Assembly (NCBI RefSeq): GCF_003285015.1
Contig: NZ_QMFB01000038.1
Location: 1-64,000 of the forward strand
Reading direction: 5' to 3'
DNA: 64,000 bases
DNA from: Paenibacillus contaminans
GTDB lineage: Bacteria > Bacillota > Bacilli > Paenibacillales > NBRC-103111
Shown: positions 27,148 to 35,382 of the stretch, piece after piece
How the letters are laid out: each line of letters opens with the position of its first letter
Numbering within the stretch: the stretch's first letter is position 1
Translations under genes and position numbers: made by a program
Notes under the pieces: generated by a model
Databases searched by the model: none
The model's input: only the letters and a program-made list of their open reading frames with translations
Told to the model about the DNA's origin: nothing

Positions 27148-28212
27148 ATGGGGAAAGGTAGAATTGCAGAGCTCGATTTCGTACGGGCCGTCGCAATTTT
27201 GGCGGTGCTTCTCATACACGGGACTGCGGATGCGACTGTCGAAATCCCATTTGGCAGCCGTTCGCAAATCGTATTTTTGCTCATCAACAAGCTGAGCAAT
27301 TTTGCGGTACCGGTGTTTTTGATGATCAGCGCGCTCGTCATGTTTTACCGTTATGAAGCCGGCTGGAACGGGCGGGAAGCCTTTAATTTTTATCGGAAAC
27401 GGCTGCAGTACGTGATTGTACCGTATTTGATTTGGATGTTCTTTTATTATGTGTTTTATCAGTGGCTCGGCAACAATCGGGACCTGTCGGCGATCAGCAT
27501 CGACTGGCTTGATTTCGCCAAAAAGCTGCAATGGGCGGACGTCGGCTATCATTTATATTTTATCGTCATTATCGCGCAGTTTTATCTTGTGTTTCCGATT
27601 ATCATGTCTTTGGTCAAAGCCTTTGCATGGTTCCGCCGTTATTTATGGCTGGTCGGCATCGTCATTCAGGGCGGCGTTTACTCCTACCATCACTGGGTGA
27701 ACCCCTTTGAGCATAGCGGGACGCTCGTTACGACCTATGCGGCGGTCATTTGCATCGGCGGATGGATCGGGCTGCATTACGACAAGTTCCGCAGCGCGAG
27801 CCGGCATCTTTGGTGGGTGTTCGGACTGGCCATGCTGTTCGGTTACAGCTTGTTCAATATTTTCGTTCTTATACGCACGAATATTTCGTTCGGGGCGGTC
27901 GCTTACGAGGTCGTGTTCCACGGCTATGCGATCTTCATGGGCATTAGCTTGCTCTGGATCGGCCGCAAAGTGATGGAAGGTTATACAAGATTGGCCAAAT
28001 GGATCGTTTCGTTCAGCGCGGCGTCGTTCGGCATTTATTTGATTCATCCGGCGCTGCTGTCCTATTGGAAGGTAAGGCTCGTTTACCCGGGCGATTCTAT
28101 CGCTTACCAGGTGTCGGCGATCGCGTCGACGATTATGCTGCTGATCGTTCCCTGGATTATTATCGCGCTGATCAAAAAAATAAAAGGCTCCTGGATATTG
28201 CTCGGACGCTAA
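27148..28212 (+). CDS. Membrane acyltransferase (acyltransferase-3 family)
   Basis: 354 residues with about ten membrane segments. The N terminus has the family pattern R-I-A-E-L-D-F-V-R-A-V-A-I and the conserved His in LLIHGT near 26. Later segments such as SAASFGIYLIHPALL near 300 also fit. Family members move acetyl or other acyl groups onto exported sugars, wall polymers or antibiotics. No sugar-polymer genes adjoin, so the acceptor is unknown. The start follows GGGGAG at 27132. Confidence 0.88.
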   Translation: MGKGRIAELDFVRAVAILAVLLIHGTADATVEIPFGSRSQIVFLLINKLSNFAVPVFLMISALVMFYRYEAGWNGREAFNFYRKRLQYVIVPYLIWMFFYYVFYQWLGNNRDLSAISIDWLDFAKKLQWADVGYHLYFIVIIAQFYLVFPIIMSLVKAFAWFRRYLWLVGIVIQGGVYSYHHWVNPFEHSGTLVTTYAAVICIGGWIGLHYDKFRSASRHLWWVFGLAMLFGYSLFNIFVLIRTNISFGAVAYEVVFHGYAIFMGISLLWIGRKVMEGYTRLAKWIVSFSAASFGIYLIHPALLSYWKVRLVYPGDSIAYQVSAIASTIMLLIVPWIIIALIKKIKGSWILLGR

Positions 28213-28467
28213 CTTCCATTCAGCCGCTTGTGATCGTGCACATGCCGCTTGCACCGGCATTAAGGAATGTACTTGCCGGAGGATAACCGCCTGAGCGGTT
28301 TGCTTCGGTGCAAAATGGATAGCGGCCCTCGCGTTATCGCATGTTTGTCCTCTGCTGTCATCTGCCCTAGCCGATGCGGCAGAGGTTTTTTTAAAAGTGT
28401 GAAGCAAATGTCGGACAGCATACTATAAGTATTGGGCCCATAAGCCGTTTGCAGCTTAGTACGCTAT

Positions 28468-28800
28468 CAAGGTTACGAAAGCAACCACGAACTCGTAATG
28501 CTTATGCACGAACCGTGCGATTAGTGGAGAAAACCTTATTGTTCATGAGGCTGTCCTCACTATTTCGCAGGTGAAACGATCGTTTTCGCCAAACAGTGAG
28601 GCAAACGCAACTATCAATTTCGTTTGCCTCACGAATAGTTGCATTTGCCTCATTAGGGCACTGGAACAAGGGTTTTCGGGGGGCGATAGTGAGGTTAGCC
28701 TCACTACTAGTTGCGTTTGCCTCATTCCCTCACCAAAACACGGATTTTCGATTTGAAATAGTGAAGTTTGCCTCACGAATAGTAATCTTTTCCTCATGAT
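28468..28800 (+). repeat. Dispersed repeat family A, copy 3 (most complete)
   Basis: The longest copy: an opening with GGTTACGAAAGCAA and the hairpin GCACGAACCGTGC, a GTTCATGAGGCTGTCCTCAC block, then four related units of about 65 bases each carrying ACTAGTTGCGTTTGCCTCAT-like and GGTTTTCGG..AGTGAGG-like parts. Units in opposite orientation allow long stems. Short open frames running through it are by-products of the repetition. Confidence 0.85.
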
Positions 28801-28810
28801 GAGGATCGCT

Positions 28811-28911
28811 AGTGCTTATATTTCAACGGTAAACGCGCTTGTCCCAGCTTATGCTTACGAAGTTGCTTTCTTCGAAAGCTTCAGGACGGCGAAGCCGTTT
28901 ATTACGAAAAT
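28811..28911 (+). repeat. Dispersed repeat family B, full copy
   Basis: AGTGCTTATATTTCAACGG, TTATGCTTACGAAG, CTTTCTTCGAAAGC and AGGACGGCGAAGCCGTTTAT agree with the copy at 40.5 kb. It contains small hairpins (GCTTTCTTCGAAAGC, CGGCGAAGCCG). It abuts copy 3 of family A, as copy 1 of B lies near copy 1 of A. Confidence 0.75.
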
Positions 28912-29018
28912 GCGTGAGGACGGGGCACGTTTTCATCATAGTCTTCGGCCGAGAGGCCATGAACGTTTGTTGTTGCTCCATCTTGCCCTAAAATATGATG
29001 CCGGGAGGAAAATCGGCG

Positions 29019-29567
29019 ATGGAACGGAACAGCTGTCTGGGCGGCAAAAAAATTGTGCGGGAGCACGGGTTGATCCCGTTCTTCAAGCTGATGGCGGAGG
29101 ACGGCGTGAATACGTCGGGGCTGTGGTTTGTATGCATCGGCACGGACCGGTCGTCGGGCGATTCGCTCGGTCCGCTTACCGGAACGCTGCTTATGGAAGC
29201 GGGATATGCGAATGTGATCGGTACGCTGGCAGAGCCATGCGATTCCGACAGATTGCCGCGGCTGCTTCAGCGCATTCCGGCGGGAGCCGTCGTGCTGGGA
29301 ATAGACGCCTGTGTCGGCAGGCCGGAAGCCGTCGGTTATTTCCGTTTGGCGCGCGAGCCGATCGAGCCGGGGCGTTCGATGGGAAGGCCGCTGCCGCCGG
29401 TAGGGGATTGGTCGATCGCAGCGATCGTATGCGAGAATAAGGGGAACCCTGCATTTGTTCTGCAGCGTACCCCGCTTAACCGGGTGCTGACCATGGCAAG
29501 GGATATCGTAAAGGCCGTGCAGAACGTGTTTCCGCTGGCCGTTGCGGAGGAGTCGATGAAGCGGTAA
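29019..29567 (+). CDS. yyaC: YyaC-like spore protein (DUF1256)
   Basis: 182 residues from the ATG at 29019, after GGGAGGA. The core has the YyaC pattern CIGTDRSSGDSLGPLTG near 42-58 and GIDACVGRPEAVGYF near 98-112, resembling the fold of the germination protease Gpr. A proteolytic role is assumed from that likeness only. It is made during sporulation in Bacillus. The gene lies 55 bases before the ABC exporter gene on the same strand. Confidence 0.88.
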   Translation: MERNSCLGGKKIVREHGLIPFFKLMAEDGVNTSGLWFVCIGTDRSSGDSLGPLTGTLLMEAGYANVIGTLAEPCDSDRLPRLLQRIPAGAVVLGIDACVGRPEAVGYFRLAREPIEPGRSMGRPLPPVGDWSIAAIVCENKGNPAFVLQRTPLNRVLTMARDIVKAVQNVFPLAVAEESMKR

Positions 29568-29622
29568 GTACGACACCTACACATACAGAGTTTGACTGGG
29601 ATGAGAGAGGGAGGTAGACGGC

Positions 29623-31512
29623 ATGCGTGGAGAGGGCATGATGAGCGGGGGCGGTTACGGAGGCGGAGGAATGGGCGGAAGGAAAGGGCTGTCGCCGGGA
29701 GACCGGCCGAAGGCAAAGCTGAAGGATGTAAGCCTGACGCGGATTTTCGGGCTGTTCCGGTCGTATTGGCAGCTGCTGCTGGCCATACTGGCGCTTGCTT
29801 TGCTAGGGGCGGTCATCGGGCTTGTGCCGCCTCTCGTCATGCGCGACATCGTCGATAACGCCATCCCGCAAGGAGACCGCGAGCGGCTGCTGCTGGCAAT
29901 CGGGCTTATGGTCGGGCTGCCGCTGATAAGCGGATTGCTGGGCGTATGGCAAAACCATATGAACAACAAGGTCGGACAAGGCGTCATGCGGGATTTGCGG
30001 CGCGGCTTGTTTCGCAATTTGCAGAAGCAATCGATGTCGTTTTTTACCCATTCCCGTTCCGGAGAGGTCATTCAGCGGCTGACCGGGGATGTGCAGGCGG
30101 TACAGGGAGTCGTAACGGGCACGATCGTGAACGCGATTACGCAGATGGTGATTATGGCGACTACGCTGATCATTTTGTTCCGGCTCGATTGGCGTCTCGC
30201 GCTCATCTCCATCGTGATTTTGCCGCTGTTCGTCATTCCGGTCCGCTCGGTATCGCGCGCCCGCAAAAAATTGCAGGCTGAGACGCAGAAGGTGCGGGCC
30301 GAAATGGCGGCCGAGCTTGGAGAAACGTTCGGCGTATCCGGGGCGATGCTGACGCGAATATTCGGCAAAGAGAGTGCGCAGGAAGCCCGGTTCGCGGAGC
30401 TGAACGAAAAAGTGATGGCGCTCGAGCTTCGTCTGAATCTCGTCGGCCGCTGGTTCGGCCTCGTGGTCGGCGTTCTGGCGCCTACCGGGGCGGCGATCAT
30501 TTATTTGTACGGCGGCATAGGCGTTATGGACGGCAGCATGTCGATCGGCGACATTATCGCTTTCACGGCGTATGTGGGCAGACTTTACGGGCCGACCTCG
30601 ACGCTGCTGAATTTGCACGTGGAGGTATCGACGGCGCTTGGCGTGTTTCAACGAATCTATGAATATATGGATATGAAATCGGATATCGTCGATGCGCCAG
30701 ATGCGAAGCCGCTTCCGCCTTTAACCGGCCATATCGCATACCGCGGCGTATCCTTCGAATACAAGCCGGGACAGACCGCTCTTGAGAACATTTCGTTCTC
30801 GGTGAGACCCGGTCAGCTCATGGCGTTAGTCGGTCCGAGCGGCGCGGGCAAATCGACGCTGATCGGCATGATGGCCAGATTGCATGATCCGACGGACGGG
30901 GCTGTCGAGATGGACGGCCACGATCTGCGGCAAGTAACGCTGCAGTCGCTTCGCGAGCAGGTGGCGTTCGTTACGCAGGAATCGTTTCTGTTCCATGAGA
31001 CGATTCGCGAGAATATGAGATTCGCCAAAGAGGATGCGACCGACGGGGAAATCGAGGATGCGTGCCGCAAGGCTTACATCCATGACCTTATTGCCGGCTT
31101 GCCGGAAGGCTACGATACGATGGTCGGAGAACGCGGCCATCGATTGTCGGGAGGAGAGCGTCAGCGTCTCGCGATCGCACGGGCGATTCTGCGCAATCCT
31201 CGCGTGCTCGTGCTCGACGAAGCGACCTCCCATCTCGATTCCGAATCGGAGGCATACGTGCAAACGGCGTTAGAGGAGCTGATGCAGGGGAGAACGACGA
31301 TCGTCATCGCGCACCGGCTGTCGACAGTGCTTGCGGCCGACAGCATCATAACGCTGGAAAACGGCCGTATCGCCGAGCAGGGAACGCATGCCGAGCTCCT
31401 GGCCAAAGAAGGATTATATGCCAAGCTGTATCATACGCAATTCGCCAAAGTGGAGGAGCAGGGAGCGGCTTATGAAGCCGACCGGCTGCAAGCGAACGGG
31501 CAGGGCGATTAG
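29623..31512 (+). CDS. ABC transporter, fused membrane and ATPase domains
   Basis: 629 residues, the half-size exporter layout. A Gly-rich N-terminal tail (1-22) precedes six membrane helices (about 45-325). The ATPase domain has Walker A GPSGAGKST near 404, signature LSGGERQRLAIARAI near 508 and Walker B VLVLDEATS near 527. It would work as a homodimer exporting lipids, peptides or drugs; the cargo is not indicated. It starts after GGGAGGT. The stop overlaps that of the convergent gene at 31509 by four bases. Confidence 0.92.
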   Translation: MRGEGMMSGGGYGGGGMGGRKGLSPGDRPKAKLKDVSLTRIFGLFRSYWQLLLAILALALLGAVIGLVPPLVMRDIVDNAIPQGDRERLLLAIGLMVGLPLISGLLGVWQNHMNNKVGQGVMRDLRRGLFRNLQKQSMSFFTHSRSGEVIQRLTGDVQAVQGVVTGTIVNAITQMVIMATTLIILFRLDWRLALISIVILPLFVIPVRSVSRARKKLQAETQKVRAEMAAELGETFGVSGAMLTRIFGKESAQEARFAELNEKVMALELRLNLVGRWFGLVVGVLAPTGAAIIYLYGGIGVMDGSMSIGDIIAFTAYVGRLYGPTSTLLNLHVEVSTALGVFQRIYEYMDMKSDIVDAPDAKPLPPLTGHIAYRGVSFEYKPGQTALENISFSVRPGQLMALVGPSGAGKSTLIGMMARLHDPTDGAVEMDGHDLRQVTLQSLREQVAFVTQESFLFHETIRENMRFAKEDATDGEIEDACRKAYIHDLIAGLPEGYDTMVGERGHRLSGGERQRLAIARAILRNPRVLVLDEATSHLDSESEAYVQTALEELMQGRTTIVIAHRLSTVLAADSIITLENGRIAEQGTHAELLAKEGLYAKLYHTQFAKVEEQGAAYEADRLQANGQGD

Positions 31513-32294
31513 TCCACCGGCAGCATCATGGAGGCGCTGCCCCCCGTAAATTCCAAACGATAAGGGGAGTAGCGGCCGTTCCGGTATGAGTAGGTCAGCG
31601 TAGCTTCTCCGATAAAATCGGCGGGGGAAAGCTGTGCAGGAAGCTCAGCGACGAGCTCGTTATTCCGGATTTCATAGCGGACGATGCTTCCGAATCCGAG
31701 CTCGTCGAACCAATTGGCCGGTTCCGAAGTAAAGGCTTGCCGATCGAGCCGGACCGAGCTGCTGCCCGCGCCGATAGCGATGTCGATACCGTCGTCCGTC
31801 ACGGCGGTTTTCATATGCTTGCGGATCGTTTCCAGCGGATTGTCGACGGCCGTTTCCGTCAACGCTTCCGGGTCGAGCACATGCACCCGGCTTTCGCGTA
31901 CGCCTGTGCCGTGCCCGGTAGTCAGTACGACCAGCAGTTCATCTTTGCCGTCCTTGTTCATATCCAAAGCGTACATCTCAGGCAAGTAGCTCGGACTTGT
32001 CACATTCGACCAGTCGAAGGGCTTTTGCACGCCGTTTACTTCGAGCACCAGCTTCTTGTACATGCCGTTTTGCTCTTCTTCCGCGGTGATCGCCGCTCCC
32101 GTTTTCGCCTCCTTGGCGATGGGGGCGGCTTTTTGTTGTTGCGTTTTTCCTTCGCCCGGCTGCTGCTGCGTCTGCCCGCTCGGTTCGGAAGGCGCTTGCG
32201 GCGCAGGATCATCCGCTCCCCGATAAAGGTAGAAAGCCGCAAGCAGCAAGCCGGCCGATGCCAATATGGCGAGCCTTCGCGTTCGGTTATTCAC
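31509..32294 (-). CDS. Membrane-anchored protein with FG-GAP-like stretch, hypothetical
   Basis: 261 residues from a GTG preceded by AAGGTGG. One N-terminal membrane segment (about 7-24) is followed by a Gln/Pro-rich disordered linker to about 75. An extracellular domain then has MYALDMNKDGKDELLVVLTTG near 108, the D-x-N-x-D-G-x-D-E calcium loop of FG-GAP/VCBS proteins, but only one such unit. The remainder is beta-rich. Function unknown. No operon partner. Confidence 0.75.
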   Translation of the reverse strand: MNNRTRRLAILASAGLLLAAFYLYRGADDPAPQAPSEPSGQTQQQPGEGKTQQQKAAPIAKEAKTGAAITAEEEQNGMYKKLVLEVNGVQKPFDWSNVTSPSYLPEMYALDMNKDGKDELLVVLTTGHGTGVRESRVHVLDPEALTETAVDNPLETIRKHMKTAVTDDGIDIAIGAGSSSVRLDRQAFTSEPANWFDELGFGSIVRYEIRNNELVAELPAQLSPADFIGEATLTYSYRNGRYSPYRLEFTGGSASMMLPVD

Positions 32295-32373
32295 GTCTGA
32301 AATCCACCTTTCGGCTTTCTATAAAAAGTCGTTACAAAAAAAATATTTCCCGTTTACAAATTTCGAGCCTCTT

Positions 32374-32402
32374 TTTAACGTTTCGCTCATATACTTTATA
32401 TT
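32374..32402 (+). promoter_or_regulatory. Candidate promoter of small Cys-rich protein gene
   Basis: TTTAAC (32374-32379), a 17-base spacer and TATATT (32397-32402), 40 bases before the start at 32443. The -10 is good, the -35 weak. Confidence 0.4.
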
Positions 32403-32442
32403 ACCTGTTGAACAGAGTATTGGGAACGAGGAGATGAACGGG

Positions 32443-32781
32443 ATGACCATGATCAATCATATAAACATGGCGGATGAAAACGGACGCGTATACTGCTGTT
32501 TGCGCAACAAGGTCGTTTCGCTGGATGCGAAGCATAGGAAGACGTTTTGCAGCGGCTGCAAAATGTATCGGGGAGACGCGGGAGGTCAAGGCGTGGAATG
32601 CGCTTGGGACGACGCGCGCGGCGTAAGCGAGCCTTATACGGTGAGCGACCCGCAAGGCGAATGGCTAAACAATCAAATCCGGAAAGTGAAACCCCAGCTT
32701 GGCATGCTCCCCTCCTCGCACGATGCCTGGAACTCCTTTATGATGACCACCGTCGAAGAAACGATGCCGGAATCCGGCTGA
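32443..32781 (+). CDS. Small Cys-containing hypothetical protein
   Basis: 112 residues from the ATG at 32443, 9 bases after GAGGAG. It is soluble with no signal peptide. Cys at 18, 19, 36, 39 and 53 (C-C, C-S-G-C and one more) could form a zinc site. The C-terminal half is acidic and Pro/Asn-rich. Not recognised; similar short proteins of unknown role occur in spore formers. Confidence 0.65.
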   Translation: MTMINHINMADENGRVYCCLRNKVVSLDAKHRKTFCSGCKMYRGDAGGQGVECAWDDARGVSEPYTVSDPQGEWLNNQIRKVKPQLGMLPSSHDAWNSFMMTTVEETMPESG

Positions 32782-32987
32782 CTCCTTTAGGGCTTTGGCC
32801 GTCTTGGACAAGCTGTCGTTGTCGCGCTGAAAGCGCAAATGGAAGCACGCACCCCTTTCCGCGGTTTAACTTGATGCTGACTGCAACACATAGGCGAATG
32901 CATGGATTATTCATGAAATCAACCGTTTGGCGTATTCAAGCCGATTTCATATGCATGTCTGGAGTCACGGTCGCGGGGAGGGAGCGC

Positions 32988-33089
32988 ATGTTGTCACAGC
33001 GTTCCGTTTTTCCAGCAGCCTTTTTGTTGTTTAACGAGATTGTAAAAAAGCCACCTGTTGATTGGGAAGAAGAACGGAGGGGCATGTGA
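32988..33089 (+). CDS. Possible 33-residue small protein
   Basis: The ATG at 32988 follows GGGGAGGG by 5 bases. The product starts MLSQRSVFPAAFLLFNEIVK and ends with an acidic, basic-rich tail. There is nothing else but the ribosome site to support it. The rest of the 32782-33164 gap shows nothing recognisable. Confidence 0.25.
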   Translation: MLSQRSVFPAAFLLFNEIVKKPPVDWEEERRGM

Positions 33090-33164
33090 CATCGAATCTT
33101 GCAGGCCTCCGGTACGCGCATGCATCCGAAGCAGCTTTCCTCCGGAAAGCTTATCGCCTTGTTT

Positions 33165-33223
33165 TGTCGAATTATGTCGAATGCGAAGCGGGATAACGAA
33201 AAAGTATTTATTTTTTGTATAAA
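33165..33223 (+). promoter_or_regulatory. Tandem Spo0A boxes with downstream -10 element
   Basis: Two perfect TGTCGAA boxes lie at 33165-33171 and 33175-33181, in direct orientation and exactly 10 bases apart (one helix turn). TATAAA follows at 33218-33223 with no good -35 in front (AACGAA), the pattern of an activator-dependent promoter. The start at 33306 is ~80 bases further. Spo0A control is inferred. Confidence 0.5.
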
Positions 33224-33305
33224 TTAGGGACGAATCCGCCTGTTCCTGCACATGATGTAGAAGGCGCCGTGCCGGGAATCATACAAGCGCAGGAGGGTTG
33301 CCCTT

Positions 33306-34373
33306 ATGATACGGGAGAGCTATAAGGTGCTGGATCGTTTGAGGTTGCCTCACGGTCTGTACCTGGCGAGCACGTCGGATCATTACCGCTATGTCTGGCT
33401 TCGGGATAGCGTGTACATGTCGCTGCCATATTTGGATAAGGCGGACGGAACGTTCGAGAAAGCGTTTCACCGCATACTGGATCTGTTGACGGATTATGAA
33501 TGGAAGCTCGATCTGATCGTAGGACAGAAGCCGGTTTACGAATGGGAGTACCTGCACGCTCGTTACTCGTCCAGCGACGTGCGGGAAATTCATTCGGAGC
33601 CGTGGGGTCATGTGCAGCACGACATGATCGGAGCGATTCTGTTCGGTATCGGAACGGGCGAGTCGAAGGGAAGGCAGGTCATTCGGAGCGTAAAAGATCT
33701 GGAGCTTGTCGGCAAGCTGATCCGATATTTGGAACGCATCGAATATTGGCGCGATCCGGATAACGGCATGTGGGAGGAAGGGCGCGAGCTTCATTCGTCA
33801 TCGATCGGAGCTTGCGTGGCGGGGCTTGATGCCGTGCAGCGTCTCGTGCAGGTGCCGCAGCGGCTGATCGACCTTGGGCGGGAAGCGCTCAGAACGCTGT
33901 ATCCGCGGGAAAGCGAATCCAAGCCGGCGGATTTGGCGCAGCTGAGCCTCGTTTATCCTTACCGGCTGCTGACGGGGGAACGGGGAGAAGCGATCGTCCG
34001 CCAAGTGGAGGAGCAGCTGCTCCGCGAACGGGGAGTCATACGTTATAGCGGAGACAGCTATTACAGCGTTCTTGAAGAAGAGCACGGCCGCGGTCACGAT
34101 CAGGCGTTCTACAAGGGCTCGGAGGCGGAGTGGACGTTCGGTTTGCCGTGGCTGGCGCTTTGCTGGCTGGAGCTCGGCGACCGGAATAAGGCGATGGACT
34201 ACGTAAGGCAAACGGAACGGGCTATGGTCGAGCCCGGGGTGCTGCCTGAACTGTTTTTCGCCGGGACGGCGGAGCCGAATCCGAATACGCCGCTTGGCTG
34301 GAGCAGCGCGATGTATATTTTGGCGGCCGAGGCTTTGGAACGCGCCCAAGCCGGTGCGAACGCCGGAGATTGA
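33306..34373 (+). CDS. GH15-family (glucoamylase-like) alpha-toroid protein
   Basis: 355 residues, no signal peptide, so cytoplasmic. YVWLRDSVYMSLPYLDKA near 33-50 and GMWEEGRELHSSSIGACVAGLDA near 154-176 are GH15 hallmarks; the Glu pair in W-E-E is at the position of the general acid. NPNTPLGWSSAMYILAAEAL near 325 matches the conserved end, normally including a second catalytic Glu region. It is shorter than typical GH15 enzymes (600+) as it lacks the N-terminal beta domain. It probably trims alpha-glucans or trehalose-like sugars inside the cell. The Spo0A boxes upstream suggest use during entry into sporulation. Confidence 0.8.
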   Translation: MIRESYKVLDRLRLPHGLYLASTSDHYRYVWLRDSVYMSLPYLDKADGTFEKAFHRILDLLTDYEWKLDLIVGQKPVYEWEYLHARYSSSDVREIHSEPWGHVQHDMIGAILFGIGTGESKGRQVIRSVKDLELVGKLIRYLERIEYWRDPDNGMWEEGRELHSSSIGACVAGLDAVQRLVQVPQRLIDLGREALRTLYPRESESKPADLAQLSLVYPYRLLTGERGEAIVRQVEEQLLRERGVIRYSGDSYYSVLEEEHGRGHDQAFYKGSEAEWTFGLPWLALCWLELGDRNKAMDYVRQTERAMVEPGVLPELFFAGTAEPNPNTPLGWSSAMYILAAEALERAQAGANAGD

Positions 34374-34474
34374 TGCTTGAGTGAAAGATCAATTTGCGGC
34401 CCGTCATGTTCTTGCGCTCCTAAAGCACGAACATTCGCCGCGATCGTTTGGAAATCTGAATGGAAGCCGCCAAT

Positions 34475-34512
34475 GTTGCCGGCAAGCGAATTTCGCTTGG
34501 CCGGTTTTTGTT
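34475..34512 (+). terminator. Terminator after GH15-like gene
   Basis: CCGGCAAGCGAA pairs with TTCGCTTGGCCGG (one bulge), followed by TTTTTGTTTTT. Confidence 0.8.
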
Positions 34513-34642
34513 TTTCGTCGTTTTTCTCGCGATCCGGTCTTATGCATTTTTGCTTTACTGCGTTTGATTTCGTTTATGCACGTTCGACTCACGGTTTAAT
34601 GTTTTACAGAAATAACAAACGTTTTCATAGCTTTATCGAGAC

Positions 34643-34670
34643 ATAATTCGTAAATGAGCGGGCATATACT
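34643..34670 (+). promoter_or_regulatory. Candidate sigma-E-type promoter
   Basis: ACATAAT, a 15-base spacer and CATATACT (34663-34670) fit the mother-cell sigma-E pattern (ATATT, 14-15 bases, CATACA-T) with one or two departures. It is ~100 bases before the DUF4912 gene. Inference only. Confidence 0.35.
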
Positions 34671-34773
34671 GAATTCACCTGTACCTTACAAGCATGCATC
34701 GAAGGCAAAGGGGAACGTCCCAAGCAGGGTTGTTCGAGTGGAATACATACAACTACATATCGGGGGGAACGCG

Positions 34774-35325
34774 ATGGAGGATAGGCGTAATCGCCGTATG
34801 GAGCAAACCGCGCCGGGAGGGCAGGAGGCGGGGGATCGGGCCGGTACGTGCGGCGCGATACAGCCGGTCATGCAGGCAGAGAAGGAACAGCGGACCTTCG
34901 AGGAAAGCGATTTTTGTTTTGAAAACTATGAAAACGACAGGCTGGAGCTCTTGCCGAGAGATTGGACGACGCTTTACGCCTATTGGGACATTACCGATGA
35001 ACGCAAGCGGATGGTCGAACGGTATTGCAACCGCAAATGGGAGCAAGTGCCGAAGGTGCTGCGCATTTATGACGTCAACGAAATATCGTTCCCGGGCGGC
35101 AATGCGAACGACTGGTGGGATGTCGAGCTTGCGGGGGGAAGCAACCACGGCTTTGTCGGCGGGATGAAATCCGATTGCGTTTATTGCATGGATTACGGCA
35201 TACGGTTGAAGGACGGCAGCTTCGCGGCGATATTGCGCTCCAATTGCGTGAGGCTGCCGCGTCATGCGGGGGTTGGAGAAGCAGACGGTACCGAGAAGAC
35301 TCGGATAGATTCTTCAATCGAATGA
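34774..35325 (+). CDS. DUF4912-domain protein
   Basis: 183 residues from the ATG at 34774, shortly after GGGGGG. A ~45-residue charged tail comes first. The domain then starts near 48 and carries LLPRDWTTLYAYWDITDERKR near 63-83, the P-R-D-x-x-x-L-Y-A-Y-W signature of DUF4912, and later strands ending ...FAAILRSNCVRLPRH. Members turn up beside alpha-glucan and sporulation genes. The molecular role is unknown. It precedes the nucleotidyltransferase by 57 bases, likely in one operon. Confidence 0.78.
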   Translation: MEDRRNRRMEQTAPGGQEAGDRAGTCGAIQPVMQAEKEQRTFEESDFCFENYENDRLELLPRDWTTLYAYWDITDERKRMVERYCNRKWEQVPKVLRIYDVNEISFPGGNANDWWDVELAGGSNHGFVGGMKSDCVYCMDYGIRLKDGSFAAILRSNCVRLPRHAGVGEADGTEKTRIDSSIE

Positions 35326-35382
35326 AATCTATGAAAATCGAAAAGTTAGCGGAATAGAAGACTTTAAGGGGGAATGCAAAGC

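Noticed and set aside
28543..28797. Protein of repeating RQTQLVVRLTS-like units
   Set aside because: It arises from intergenic repeat family A. The same kind of frame appears in other copies with stops and shifts.
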